A stretch of 64,000 nt of DNA from JANMZO01 sp963763135 (GTDB lineage Bacteria; Actinomycetota; Acidimicrobiia; Acidimicrobiales; JANYDT01): assembly GCA_963763135.1 (NCBI GenBank), contig CAVXNJ010000003.1, forward strand, positions 372,001 through 436,000. The letters are read 5' to 3'. Positions within the stretch are counted from its first letter, which is position 1. Every line of letters starts with the position of its first letter. The notes below the pieces were generated by a model. It was not told the DNA's origin, made no database searches, and worked only from the letters and a program-made list of their open reading frames with translations. The position numbers and the translations under genes are program-made. Below, piece after piece: positions 8,133 through 16,596 of this stretch.

Positions 8133-9260
8133 ATGACGAACACCGATCCAACTGACTGGGACCGAGCCACTGGACCCTTGGACGGTGCACGGAGTATGCC
8201 GGCTGAGTTCTACACGTCGTCGGAGTTCTTTGACGCCGAGCGGCGCCAGATCCTGCAGAAACACTGGTTCTTCGCGGGCCGAGCGGAGATGCTTCCGAAC
8301 CCCGGTGACTACCGGGCGCTCGACACCGTCGGCGGCCCGGCGCTCCTGATCAGAGGCGACGACGGTGTGCTGCGGGCATTCGCGAACTTCTGCCGGCATC
8401 GGGGCTCGCTACTGCTGCAGGGCGAGGGCAACGTCCGCCGGGTGACGTGCCCGTACCACGCGTGGGGTTACCGCCTCGATGGATCCTTGGCCACGTCGCC
8501 TGACATGGACGGGGTGGCCGATTTTGATCAGACGCAGAACGGACTCGCTCCGATCCGTCTTGAACAGTGGAACGGGTTCGTGTTCCTGACCTTCAATCCC
8601 GACTCGCCACCTCTGCTCGAACATCTCGGCGACCTTCCGCAGCGTATGGCCTCGCATCGGCTTGATGAGATGCGATGCACCTGGGTCAAGACGTTCCATC
8701 CCAGGTGCAACTGGAAGCTCATTCTCGAAAATGCTATGGAGACGTACCATACCGGAATCGTTCATAGGGCCACCGTGGGCCGACAGACATCGCGCACCCT
8801 GGTGACCGAGGGTCTTTGGCGTTGCATCCAGGTGATCTCTGGGCGAAGCATCGCCACCTTGCCCGGTCAGGTGCCGTCATTCCACCCCATCGACGGTCTC
8901 GACGCCGACGCTCGTATGGGTACCTACTTCACGGTGATCCTGCCCAGTTGTCAGTTCGCGATCGCTCAGGACTGCATGTGGTGGCTGAACGTGATCCCGC
9001 TGGCTCACGATCGTTCGATACTCGAAGTCGGTGGGTGTTTTCCCGAATCGGTGGTGGCGGATCCGGATTTCGAGCGCAAGGCCGCTCCCTATTACGAGCG
9101 CTGGGAGAAGGTCGCGGTAGAAGACTTTGGCGTGTTGGAGTACCAACAGCAGGCGCTCGGCTCGGTGCTGTACCGGCCAGGCCCACTGTCGGGGCGTGAC
9201 GACGAGGTTCAGGCGATCGGCGCGTGGGTCGTCAGCCAGTTGTCGGACCTTCGCTCGTGA
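8133..9260 (+). CDS. Rieske 2Fe-2S aromatic ring-hydroxylating oxygenase, large subunit
   Basis: About 375 residues. The N-terminal Rieske domain has the CxH...CxxH cluster motif (NFCRHRGSLL then TCPYHAWGY, near residues 90 and 110). The catalytic domain carries the mononuclear iron motif NWKLILENAMETYHTGIVH with two His ligands, and an acidic third ligand is expected near the C-terminus. Such enzymes hydroxylate or demethylate aromatic or quaternary-amine compounds using electrons from a reductase, which is not encoded nearby. A GTG directly precedes the ATG used. Its stop overlaps the start of the glycosyltransferase (GTGA), so the two are co-translated. Confidence 0.9.
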   Translation: MTNTDPTDWDRATGPLDGARSMPAEFYTSSEFFDAERRQILQKHWFFAGRAEMLPNPGDYRALDTVGGPALLIRGDDGVLRAFANFCRHRGSLLLQGEGNVRRVTCPYHAWGYRLDGSLATSPDMDGVADFDQTQNGLAPIRLEQWNGFVFLTFNPDSPPLLEHLGDLPQRMASHRLDEMRCTWVKTFHPRCNWKLILENAMETYHTGIVHRATVGRQTSRTLVTEGLWRCIQVISGRSIATLPGQVPSFHPIDGLDADARMGTYFTVILPSCQFAIAQDCMWWLNVIPLAHDRSILEVGGCFPESVVADPDFERKAAPYYERWEKVAVEDFGVLEYQQQALGSVLYRPGPLSGRDDEVQAIGAWVVSQLSDLRS

Positions 9261-9964
9261 GCGTGTCGAGCTCCGGCCCGTCGGCCGCAGCGATCCGCAG
9301 CGCCCTCGTCGCCGTGGTCCCGTGCCGAAACGAGGCCCAGAGCATCGGGACGGTGATCGACGACCTTCGGGGCATCGGTGTCCTCGACACGATCGTCGCC
9401 CTCGACCCGGGATGCACGGATCGGACCGACAGCGTGGCCAACGAGCACGGAGCCACGGTCGTTCGGGCGGCGGCCAGCGGTTACGACGCCCCCTGTTTGG
9501 CGGCCCTTGATTTCCTCGCCGATAGGGGATTCGAGGGTTGGGTGCTGTTCCTCGACGCCGGGAACAAATACGTAATGGAAACCGTAGGTGCGCTTATTGA
9601 TACCGCCGATGGAGACGCCGACATCACATTCGGCGTTCGAGACTCACAGTGGCGTTGGCATCAGCGCATCGGAAACAACCTGTTTCGGGCCGCGGTGCTC
9701 CTTCGGTATCGACACAATCTGCGCGACGTCAGCTCGGTGCGGTTGACGCGTTTCAGTTCGCTCCGGAGTTTGGCGTTGGAGGATCGTCAGTTCTCGCTTC
9801 CGTTCCAAACGGTTCTTCATGCATTGGCCCGAGGTATGAACCTGCAGTATGTGCCCATACGATGCACGCCGGTTCGCACCGGTACGTCAAAGGTGTCGGG
9901 CCAGTGGCGCAACAGCCTCCGCGCTGCGAAGCAAATGGCGACGAGCTTCTTTCGCGTCCGCTGA
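9257..9964 (+). CDS. Glycosyltransferase family 2 protein
   Basis: A GTG at 9257 overlapping the oxygenase stop by 4 bases gives 235 residues. The GT-A start is clear: ALVAVVPCRNEAQSIGTVID, then IVALDPGCTDRTDSVANEHG and the metal-binding-like WVLFLDAGNKYV (in place of DxD). It resembles dolichyl-phosphate-mannose-synthase-like GT2 enzymes but lacks membrane helices at the C-terminus. Coupling to a Rieske oxygenase is unusual, and the convergent operon downstream encodes an epimerase and another nucleotide-sugar-type transferase, so a glycosylated small molecule or envelope sugar is possible (inference). Confidence 0.78.
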   Translation: MSVSSSGPSAAAIRSALVAVVPCRNEAQSIGTVIDDLRGIGVLDTIVALDPGCTDRTDSVANEHGATVVRAAASGYDAPCLAALDFLADRGFEGWVLFLDAGNKYVMETVGALIDTADGDADITFGVRDSQWRWHQRIGNNLFRAAVLLRYRHNLRDVSSVRLTRFSSLRSLALEDRQFSLPFQTVLHALARGMNLQYVPIRCTPVRTGTSKVSGQWRNSLRAAKQMATSFFRVR

Positions 9965-9981
9965 GTACGGAAGATTCACGT

Positions 9982-11094
9982 TCATCGGCGGTCGATGGGA
10001 GCCCGTAGTTCGGCTTTCGCGAATTCCGCCATACCGGCATCGAAGCTGACTTCTGCGGTGAACCCGAGGCGCTCGGTCGCTGACGTGGTGGAGGCAAACA
10101 CGTGGCGAACGTCGCCCAGTCGGAATTGACCGTTCACGACGGGCCACAACGCCGAACCCTCGCCCGCTCCGAAGGCCTTCGCCAGAGATCTCGCCATGTC
10201 GCCGACACTACGTGCCATCGGCGATGCGACGTTGAATGATCCGGGACAGGGGCTCGGACCCAGGAGGGCGAAGACGTTTGCCGAGGCAACATCTCGCACG
10301 TGTACGAAGTTGCGGAGCTGGTGGCCGTCTTCGGTGACCTGAGGGGCTCGCCCGGCCGCCAACGCGCTCCGGAAGATCGAAGCCACTCCCGCGTACGGCG
10401 TGTCGCGGGGCATGCGGGGCCCGTACACGTTGTGGTACCGGAGCGCCGTCACCGGAGTCGGGTGCTCACGTTCGAAGGCCCGCAGCAGGTGCTCCTGGTG
10501 AAGCTTCGTGGCGGCATAGACGTTGCGGGGATCGAGCGGTGCGGATTCGGGGATCGCTTCCGGCGTCAATGCCAGGCCGCAACGCGGGCACGGGGGTTCG
10601 AATTCGCCGCGTTCCAGAGCCGCGACCTTGCGGGGGCCAGGTGTCACGACCCCGTGCTCATCGCATACGTAGCGCCCCTCGCCGTAGACGACCATCGACG
10701 ATGCCAACACGATCCGGCCGGCAAAGCCCAGTTGGTGGAGCGCCAGGAGCCCGGCGGCCGTTCCGGCGTCGTTGTGGTCGACGTACGCTCCCACATCTCC
10801 GAAGTCGACCCCCAGCCCGACTTTCCCGGCTTGATGACAAACGGCGTCGACCCCGCGTAGCGCACGGCGCCAGTCGTCGATCGACCGGGTGTCACCCCAC
10901 ACATACCGGGCGTCGGGATTCAGATAGTCAGGACGTGACGCGTGAGCGGCCGGGTCGAGATTGTCGAGCACGGTAACTTGGACGCTTCGACTGACAAGGT
11001 CATCGACAATATGTGAACCTATGAATCCTGCGCCTCCGGTGACCAGGACATGCGTTGCCGGACCGGGTGCTTCCGCTGGGGTTTCGACGGTCAC
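9982..11094 (-). CDS. NAD-dependent epimerase/dehydratase (dTDP-L-rhamnose 4-epimerase-like)
   Basis: A 370-residue extended SDR. The Rossmann motif is VLVTGGAGFIGSHIVDDL, the catalytic residues are the Ser in LASSMVVYGEG and the Tyr-Lys pair in YAATKLHQE. A Cys-rich insertion, VCDEHG...EPPCPRCGLALTPE, sits between the Ser and the Tyr; insertions with paired CxxC-like cysteines are a feature I associate with WbiB-type dTDP-rhamnose 4-epimerases, hence the tentative name. It is 9 bases downstream of the DoxX gene, in a three-gene minus-strand operon. Sugar specificity is not proven by sequence. Confidence 0.82.
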   Translation of the reverse strand: MTVETPAEAPGPATHVLVTGGAGFIGSHIVDDLVSRSVQVTVLDNLDPAAHASRPDYLNPDARYVWGDTRSIDDWRRALRGVDAVCHQAGKVGLGVDFGDVGAYVDHNDAGTAAGLLALHQLGFAGRIVLASSMVVYGEGRYVCDEHGVVTPGPRKVAALERGEFEPPCPRCGLALTPEAIPESAPLDPRNVYAATKLHQEHLLRAFEREHPTPVTALRYHNVYGPRMPRDTPYAGVASIFRSALAAGRAPQVTEDGHQLRNFVHVRDVASANVFALLGPSPCPGSFNVASPMARSVGDMARSLAKAFGAGEGSALWPVVNGQFRLGDVRHVFASTTSATERLGFTAEVSFDAGMAEFAKAELRAPIDRR

Positions 11095-11103
11095 GGTCGA
11101 TTC

Positions 11104-12024
11104 CTATCCAACGGGACGCCGTGATCGTGAGCGAAGACTCCCAGAGCCGAGAGCGAGCGTCGACAGGGTCAGCCCCATGAACAACGACAGCGTCGACCCG
11201 TTTCCGCCGGTGAAGCCGCCGACCGTGCCATCGGCGGTGCGACGAAACCCGATCAGTAGGGACACAACGAGCAAGCCGAACAGGGCGGATGCGACAAGCA
11301 GCAACTGTTCGCGATGCAACGCCGAGGAGGCAAGAACAACCAATCCAATGACCATGAAAATCAGAGCACCCCGGCGGTTCAGCACGTAGAGCGCCAACTC
11401 GTAGCCTTTCGGGCTCGGCCGTTTGGCCAGAAGATACTCGCCGAACTTGGCTCCGAATGGCTTCGATCCGGCCCGCCAGAAACTAAGCGCACCTAGTAAA
11501 ACCGACAGGCCACCGATGAAGCCCGCCGCCCGGGCCCAGGGCCGGGTTCGGTTAGTAAGTACGGCATCGATCCCGGCGGTTCGACCGGCGTCGAGAGCAA
11601 ACAGCGCGAGATGTGCCGCGACCATCAAGTAGTACGCCCAGGGCCATTCATTTTCGACGTGGAGGATCGACATAGCGATGGCGAGTGAAGCAACTACGCC
11701 CAACAGGGCAGCGAATCGCGTGAACAGCCCGAATATCAACAGGGCGCCGAGCAGCGTTTCGGTTAGAAGGGTGACCCACCCGAATGCACTGAACTGTTTG
11801 AGGGCCACGTGCTTCACGAAGAACGCGTAAGGCCCGAAGACCTCGTGGTCGACCGCACTCTCGGTGAAACGGCGAAAACTTCCGGCGAATTTCGGCGGTA
11901 CTTTCCAGGATGCGTTTTCGAGCCACATGAGACCCACGACGATCCTGACAAACGGAATGATCAACTTCTTCGAACGCTCCTGAACGCGATCCGACAGCTG
12001 CGAAATTCGCTCCACGTTCGTCAA
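11104..12024 (-). CDS. DoxX/DoxD-family multi-pass membrane protein
   Basis: A 306-residue membrane protein. The N-terminal part has the DoxX pattern: IPFVRIVVGLMWLENASWKV, then LLTETLLGALLIFGLFTRFAA and a third and fourth helix (ASLAIAMSILHV...YYLMVAAHLALFALDAGR). The C-terminal third adds four or so further helices and ends in a short Arg-rich tail. DoxX proteins are linked to quinone or thiol redox chemistry, but for most actinobacterial members the role is unknown. It lies between the DUF2064 and epimerase genes in one operon. Confidence 0.75.
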   Translation of the reverse strand: MTNVERISQLSDRVQERSKKLIIPFVRIVVGLMWLENASWKVPPKFAGSFRRFTESAVDHEVFGPYAFFVKHVALKQFSAFGWVTLLTETLLGALLIFGLFTRFAALLGVVASLAIAMSILHVENEWPWAYYLMVAAHLALFALDAGRTAGIDAVLTNRTRPWARAAGFIGGLSVLLGALSFWRAGSKPFGAKFGEYLLAKRPSPKGYELALYVLNRRGALIFMVIGLVVLASSALHREQLLLVASALFGLLVVSLLIGFRRTADGTVGGFTGGNGSTLSLFMGLTLSTLALGSGSLRSRSRRPVG

Positions 12025-12087
12025 TTCCTTCCGGCGCTAGCCCGAGGCTCGTTCTGCTGATCAAGTTGCGCCATTCGCATGTGTGCC

Positions 12088-12924
12088 TCAATACCTTCCG
12101 GAATGTACAGGTTGCTCTGTCTGCTGATTACGTTCTGAGACCGGAATCCGTTCGGTTGATCGGAGTTCCTCGCTGATGCGTCTCACTATGGCCGACGTGT
12201 GCAGATGATGCAGGCCGTCGGTGATGGCGACGGCATCTTCGAACGTGTCGAAGTCGGTCAGCACCGTAAACAACCCCGGGGTGAGGCCTTCCCTGCTCAT
12301 GGAGCGCAACTGATCCTCGCCCGTATGCCCGGTGCTCATGGGCACGTCGCGAAACACCGCGGGCGGGCAACTCCGAAACCCGATGAGCCAGAAGCCTCCG
12401 TCGGTTGCCGCCCCGATCAGTGAGTCGGTTCCGGGGTCGTGCAGGGTGAGAACGGCTCGCACAAAATGGTCGGCGGTGACCTGTGGCGTGTCCATTCCCA
12501 CGAGAACCGCTGGACCGGATACAGACGCGAACGCGTGGGCCAGACGATCACTCAGATCGCCGGTGCACTGGTCAATGACCTCATCAGCAACGGCCGTCCA
12601 TGACGGCAGGGGGAGACCGTGTCGCTCGAGACACAACACGACGTCCCCGATCAGATGCGGGTGTGACGTGCGGGCGGAAATGGCCGACGCGAATGTGTCC
12701 TGCAGCGCGGCTTGGGCGATTTGGGCCGCCTCAGCCGGAGTGCACGGAGGGCACAGACGGGTTTTCACGCGACCAGGGAGCGGAAGTTTGGCCAAGACGA
12801 TGATGCTTACACGACCGATCGGGACCATTGGATCGGGGCTCGTGCCCGTGGTGCCCGTGAGCTCCGTCTCGTCGGTGATGCCGAAGGCCTGGTCGTTCTC
12901 GGAGGATGGCTTCACGCCCAGCAT
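12088..12924 (-). CDS. DUF2064 / TIGR04282-type nucleotidyl- or glycosyltransferase
   Basis: The core begins VSIIVLAKLPLPGRVKTRLC, which is diagnostic of the rSAM/selenodomain-associated transferase 1 family (DUF2064), a GT-A-like fold. The central motifs VLVGMDTPQVTADHF and GAATDGGFWLIGF also fit. An ATG at 12828 would start 6 residues before the core; the ATG at 12924 adds 32 low-complexity residues, so the later start is quite possible. It is the first gene of an operon with the DoxX and epimerase genes, and the GT2 gene converges on this operon; family 1 and GT2 partners are often neighbours in other bacteria. Confidence 0.8.
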   Translation of the reverse strand: MLGVKPSSENDQAFGITDETELTGTTGTSPDPMVPIGRVSIIVLAKLPLPGRVKTRLCPPCTPAEAAQIAQAALQDTFASAISARTSHPHLIGDVVLCLERHGLPLPSWTAVADEVIDQCTGDLSDRLAHAFASVSGPAVLVGMDTPQVTADHFVRAVLTLHDPGTDSLIGAATDGGFWLIGFRSCPPAVFRDVPMSTGHTGEDQLRSMSREGLTPGLFTVLTDFDTFEDAVAITDGLHHLHTSAIVRRISEELRSTERIPVSERNQQTEQPVHSGRY

Positions 12925-13063
12925 TGTGTCGGAGTGCGGCGGTCAACTTTGCGATCGACCCAGCGAATCGTTCAGGCGTTTCTCAGCATCGGGCACGAGA
13001 AATGAGGCCGGACCCGCCGGGTGCCTGGGAGGTGTGTCCTAAAAGGGGCTGCGTTACGGGGCC

Positions 13064-13085
13064 AACTGGCACTACCACGCCAGTT
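13064..13085. promoter_or_regulatory. Inverted repeat upstream of the enoyl-CoA hydratase
   Basis: AACTGGC (13064-13070) and GCCAGTT (13079-13085) form a perfect 7-bp dyad with an 8-base spacer, ending 17 bases before the ATG at 13103 and within the region divergent from the DUF2064 gene. A further AACTGG half-site follows at about 13093. This could be an operator; no regulator gene is adjacent. Confidence 0.35.
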
Positions 13086-13102
13086 CGCGATCAACTGGTG
13101 GT

Positions 13103-13927
13103 ATGACCGATCGCGTAACGTACACAATTGACAACGGCGTAGCCGACGTCCGCCTCAACCGAGCCGACAAAATGAATGCGCTTGACGGCGCCATGTTCGC
13201 CGGGCTCGTCTCCGTGGGGGAAGAGTTGAAGAACAACCCGGAGGTCCGTGCTGTCGTTCTTTCCGGAGAAGGACGCAGCTTCTGCGCCGGGCTCGATTTC
13301 GGAAGTTTCCAGGCCATGGCCGGCGGCGACGGGGCGAGGGTGCTTCCCGAAGGGACCGATCCGGAGGATCCCAGCAAGACGCCCGGTCGGATAACCCACC
13401 AGGGCCAACAGGCGGCGTGGGTGTGGCAGGAGATCCCGGTTCCCGTCATCGCTGCGGTGCACGGCGTTGCCCTCGGTGGCGGATGTCAGATCGCGTTGGG
13501 GGCCGACATGCGTTACGTGACGCCGGATGCCCAGATGTCCGTACTTGAGATTCGCTGGGGGCTGATCCCCGACATGACCGGCACCCAGACGCTCATTCGC
13601 CTGGTCGGTCTCGACGTCGCGAAGGACCTCACGTTCTCCGGACGTATGGTCAAGGGCGAAGAGGCCGTGTCGATCGGCCTCGCCACCAAGGTCTGTGAGA
13701 ACCCGCTCGAGGACGCGCTGGCCTTCGCCCACGACATCGCCGGGAAGAGCCCTCACGCGGTTCGTGCCGCCAAGGCGCTGCTCAACGCCGCGGGTACGGA
13801 CTCGCTGGCGGAAGGCTTCAAGCGCGAGCGACAGGTAATACGTTCGCTTATTGGTTCGCCCAACCAGGTCGAAGCGGTCAAGGCGTTCTTCGAAAAACGC
13901 CCGGCGAACTACAGCAACCCGTCATGA
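13103..13927 (+). CDS. Enoyl-CoA hydratase/isomerase (crotonase family)
   Basis: A 274-residue crotonase. The oxyanion-hole motifs are EGRSFCAGLDFGSFQAM and AAVHGVALGGGCQIALGADM. The second catalytic position, in MSVLEIRWGLIPDMTGTQTL, has the pattern of hydratases/isomerases where the Glu or Asp of the E-x-x-x-G-L-I-P-D segment acts. It hydrates or isomerises 2-enoyl-CoA in fatty acid or side-chain degradation. The last 4 bases overlap the start of the phosphatase gene (ATGA). Confidence 0.92.
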   Translation: MTDRVTYTIDNGVADVRLNRADKMNALDGAMFAGLVSVGEELKNNPEVRAVVLSGEGRSFCAGLDFGSFQAMAGGDGARVLPEGTDPEDPSKTPGRITHQGQQAAWVWQEIPVPVIAAVHGVALGGGCQIALGADMRYVTPDAQMSVLEIRWGLIPDMTGTQTLIRLVGLDVAKDLTFSGRMVKGEEAVSIGLATKVCENPLEDALAFAHDIAGKSPHAVRAAKALLNAAGTDSLAEGFKRERQVIRSLIGSPNQVEAVKAFFEKRPANYSNPS

Positions 13928-14670
13928 GCGTGAGTGCCGAAACCCACGCTTCATCCCCCGTGCCGAATAGTGCCCCGCCGAAGCGGATCATCTCCGCGTA
14001 TGACAACGCGTTTCTGACGAACATCGAAGGTGTGACCGAACTGTTCCTCGTGCGTCATGGCGAACAGGACATCAGTCACCTGTCAACGGCCGGCGAAATG
14101 GTGGACCCTCCGCTGTCGGAGCGAGGCCAGCGTCAGGCGCAACTGGTCGGCGAGCGTTTCAAGAACGAGCACATCGATGTGGTCTACGCGTCAAATCTGA
14201 AGCGCGCATACGATACCGGAAAGGCGATCGCCGACCACCACGGCCTCGAACCCATCGTCGACACCGAACTACGGGAGATCGAGGTGTTTCGCGATCTTCC
14301 TCCCGATAAGACGCCGCTCGACGCTCTCGGTCGCCGCCAGATGCTTGGAATGCGTCATCGGATGCAGACCGAGAAGCGGTGGGACGCATACGGTTTTTCC
14401 GAGTCGAGCGCGGAGTTCCACTCGCGAGTGGTAACCACGATCGAAGGGATCCTGGCCGAGCACCCGGGCGAGCGCGTGGTCGTTGCCTGCCACGGCGGCG
14501 TCATCAGCAAGTACCTCGGACATCTCCTGCGGTTGCAGGAAGACATGTGGTTTCGTCCGGGTCACACGTCGGTGGCGATGGTCCGAGCCAAAGACGTCGT
14601 TCGAGCGATCGACTTCGTCGGTGATACCCACCATCTCAAAGAGGTCGACGCGTCTCTGGTCAGTTACTGA
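13924..14670 (+). CDS. Histidine phosphatase family (phosphoglycerate mutase-like) protein
   Basis: A 248-residue member of the histidine phosphatase superfamily: the phosphohistidine motif is LFLVRHGEQD, the second Arg/Glu part is in YASNLKRAYDTGKAIA and LREIEVFRDLP, and the second catalytic His is in RVVVACHGGVISKYLG. It is translationally coupled to the enoyl-CoA hydratase by an ATGA overlap, so a role in acyl-CoA-linked metabolism is possible, but the substrate is unknown. Its stop codon lies in the first unit of a 10-copy tandem repeat. Confidence 0.88.
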   Translation: MSVSAETHASSPVPNSAPPKRIISAYDNAFLTNIEGVTELFLVRHGEQDISHLSTAGEMVDPPLSERGQRQAQLVGERFKNEHIDVVYASNLKRAYDTGKAIADHHGLEPIVDTELREIEVFRDLPPDKTPLDALGRRQMLGMRHRMQTEKRWDAYGFSESSAEFHSRVVTTIEGILAEHPGERVVVACHGGVISKYLGHLLRLQEDMWFRPGHTSVAMVRAKDVVRAIDFVGDTHHLKEVDASLVSY

Positions 14671-14822
14671 TTCGGTTAGTTACTGATTCGGTTAGTTACT
14701 GATTCGGTTAGTTACTGATTCGGTTAGTTACTGATTCGGTTAGTTACTGATTCGGTCGGTTACTGATTCGGTCGGTTACTGATTCGGTCGGTTACTGATT
14801 CGGTCGGTTACTGATTCGGTCG
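14663..14822. repeat. Ten tandem 16-bp repeats starting in the last codons of the phosphatase gene
   Basis: Ten head-to-tail copies of a 16-bp unit fill 14663-14822 exactly. Units 1-5 are GTTACTGATTCGGTTA; units 6-10 are GTTACTGATTCGGTCG, differing only in the last two bases. The first unit contains the last sense codon (TAC) and the TGA stop (14668-14670) of the phosphatase; further copies carry the same TGA. After the array comes GTTAGTGAGTGG. The next gene converges from 14881. Confidence 0.96.
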
Positions 14823-14880
14823 GTTAGTGAGTGGGCCGAGTCATGACGAAATCCCGCGACTACCAGTTCGTTGCGGAGCA

Positions 14881-15708
14881 CTAGGTTCGCCGACCGGATA
14901 GGCGAGCGACCACGCCATCAACGCGGCACGAGTCGAGTGCAAAGCCCGCGTTCGTGAACAATTCGGTCGTCTGATCGAGGGTGGGGAACTCGACACCCCC
15001 GGTGCCGGCCAGTCGTTGGGCGATCGATCCGCCTCGGGTTTCTGCAGCGATGAGGCTCATCGAGAACACCCGCCCTCCGGGCTTGGTGATGCGCGCCATC
15101 TCAGCGACGGCCGCCGTTCGGTCGCCGATCTCGTTCAGCGACGCTCCCATGACGACCCCGTCGACCACGCCGGATCCGAGCGGCAGATGCTGCGCGAGCG
15201 CCTGAACGGCAACGATCGGGTGCTCACCGGATCGCTCGACGACCCGGCGAAGAAACGGGACGCTGTGGTCTACGGCGATCACGGTTGTTGAGGCATCGGC
15301 GAGCGTGCGGGCGTAGAGGCCCTCGGAACACGCGACGTCGACGATCACTCGTTCGTCTCCCGGTTGGTTCGAAAATGTCTCCCTCAGCTCAGACAGTTCC
15401 GAGGCGGTCGACGTCTTCCCGTGTGAAATCAAGCCCAGTGAGCGGTGGCGCCACATCTTCTCGTACATCTGGGGTGTCGGGGGGATCACGTTGAGGAGTT
15501 GGGCAATCGTTCGTGCGGGCCTGCGCTCGCCCATGGCCAACCAAATGCCGGCGTGGACAGTCGAGTCCCGGTGGCAAGCCCGACACGTCAACGTGCCCTC
15601 GACGAGCGATTCGCCGCGCTGCTGCTCCACCTTGCCAGTCGTAAGGGCCTGGGCCGCACAGGTGGGGCAACGAAGGAGCGGGACCAGGGGAAGGAGCACC
15701 ACGCCCAC
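14881..15708 (-). CDS. SAM-dependent methyltransferase with N-terminal zinc-ribbon
   Basis: A 275-residue class I methyltransferase. The N-terminus carries two Cys pairs, LRCPTCAAQ and TCRACHRD, a Trm112-like zinc ribbon. The SAM-binding motif I is VIVDVACSEGLYARTLAD, acidic motif II follows in TVIAVDHS, and VVDGVVMGASLNEIGD with ITKPGGRVFSMSL are motifs IV-VI. This layout occurs in RlmA-like and many small-molecule methyltransferases; the substrate is not evident. It is convergent with the phosphatase. Confidence 0.85.
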   Translation of the reverse strand: MGVVLLPLVPLLRCPTCAAQALTTGKVEQQRGESLVEGTLTCRACHRDSTVHAGIWLAMGERRPARTIAQLLNVIPPTPQMYEKMWRHRSLGLISHGKTSTASELSELRETFSNQPGDERVIVDVACSEGLYARTLADASTTVIAVDHSVPFLRRVVERSGEHPIVAVQALAQHLPLGSGVVDGVVMGASLNEIGDRTAAVAEMARITKPGGRVFSMSLIAAETRGGSIAQRLAGTGGVEFPTLDQTTELFTNAGFALDSCRVDGVVARLSGRRT

Positions 15709-15911
15709 TGTACGGGGGTCACGGGCCGTACCTGTACTGCGGGCGATCCATCAGAGGGGAAGCTCTCGCCGCCGGAGGGTGAATCTTCGTGTGCTGCCGA
15801 TTTTTGTCATACCCCCTCCCGATACTGGATCCTGCAGCTTCCCTTCCCGAACACACAGTCCACGAAACGTAAACACCGACCACGAACCAGCACATCCTGT
15901 GAGGAGCTCCC

Positions 15912-16376
15912 ATGAACAACAGCACGATGACCATCGTCGGCAATTCAACCCGCGAACCCGAAGTTCGCTACACGGCGAGCGGGCTCGCCACGATCAGCTT
16001 CAGCGTCGCCGTGAATCGCAAGATCCCGGGCCGCAACGGCGAAGCCGGCACCGAGGCCGTTTCGTTCTTCACCGTGGTGGCCTACGGGACGCTGGCCGAG
16101 AACATCAACGATTCGGTGTCGAAAGGAACACGCGTCATAGTCACCGGGCGGCTCGATCAGCGAACCTGGGAAACGCCCACCGGTGATCGCCGAACCACTT
16201 ACGAACTCGTGGCCGACGAGGTGGGCGTTGCGCTCAGGTGGGCGTGCGCCAAAGCGGTAAAACCGGAACGCGTGGTTCCCACCGATGCCATGCGGGCCGC
16301 GGTCGACGCCGCACCGTTGATCCCAGCGTCGCCAGAGGTGGTCGCACACGAGGAACAGTTTTCCGACGCGTTCTGA
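15912..16376 (+). CDS. ssb: Single-stranded DNA-binding protein
   Basis: 154 residues with the OB-fold pattern of bacterial SSB: MTIVGNSTREPEVRYTASG, ISFSVAVNRK, FFTVVAYGTLAENI, KGTRVIVTGRLDQRTWET and YELVADEVGVALRWA. The C-terminus ends EEQFSDAF rather than the DDDIPF tip that recruits partner proteins, and the acidic tail is short, so this may be a second, SsbB-like paralogue rather than the main replication SSB. A good ribosome site (GAGGAG) lies 6 bases before the ATG. Confidence 0.9.
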   Translation: MNNSTMTIVGNSTREPEVRYTASGLATISFSVAVNRKIPGRNGEAGTEAVSFFTVVAYGTLAENINDSVSKGTRVIVTGRLDQRTWETPTGDRRTTYELVADEVGVALRWACAKAVKPERVVPTDAMRAAVDAAPLIPASPEVVAHEEQFSDAF

Positions 16377-16426
16377 GTTCCGAACCCGTCGGACCGAAGC
16401 CCGGCGCTCGTGGTGCCGGAGCCGGT

Positions 16427-16465
16427 CAACTTCCCCGGCCAACTTCCCCGGCCAACTTCCCCGGG
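16427..16465. repeat. Three tandem 13-bp repeats downstream of ssb
   Basis: CAACTTCCCCGGC is repeated three times head to tail (16427-16465; the last copy ends GGG), starting 50 bases after the ssb stop. The rest of the 16377-16596 space has C-rich runs but no gene. No open frame crosses it with coding character. Confidence 0.85.
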
Positions 16466-16596
16466 TCGTCCCCGTTTCCCCGAGCGGGAGCGACCCGGGT
16501 TACTTCCGTTCACTTCTGGTTTCGCTCGCGCTGGACCAGTTTGCCTAGGGTGCATGCAACAACGGGGAGTCCCCGTCGTACGTCGAAGGAGTCGTT

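Noticed and set aside
12829..12924. N-terminal 32 residues of the DUF2064 protein as a real domain
   Set aside because: Low-complexity and no ribosome site; ATG 12828 close to the core motif is at least as likely a start, so the extension is noted but not interpreted.
14663..14822. CRISPR array
   Set aside because: The units are 16 bp with no spacers, head to tail, and there are no cas genes in the window.
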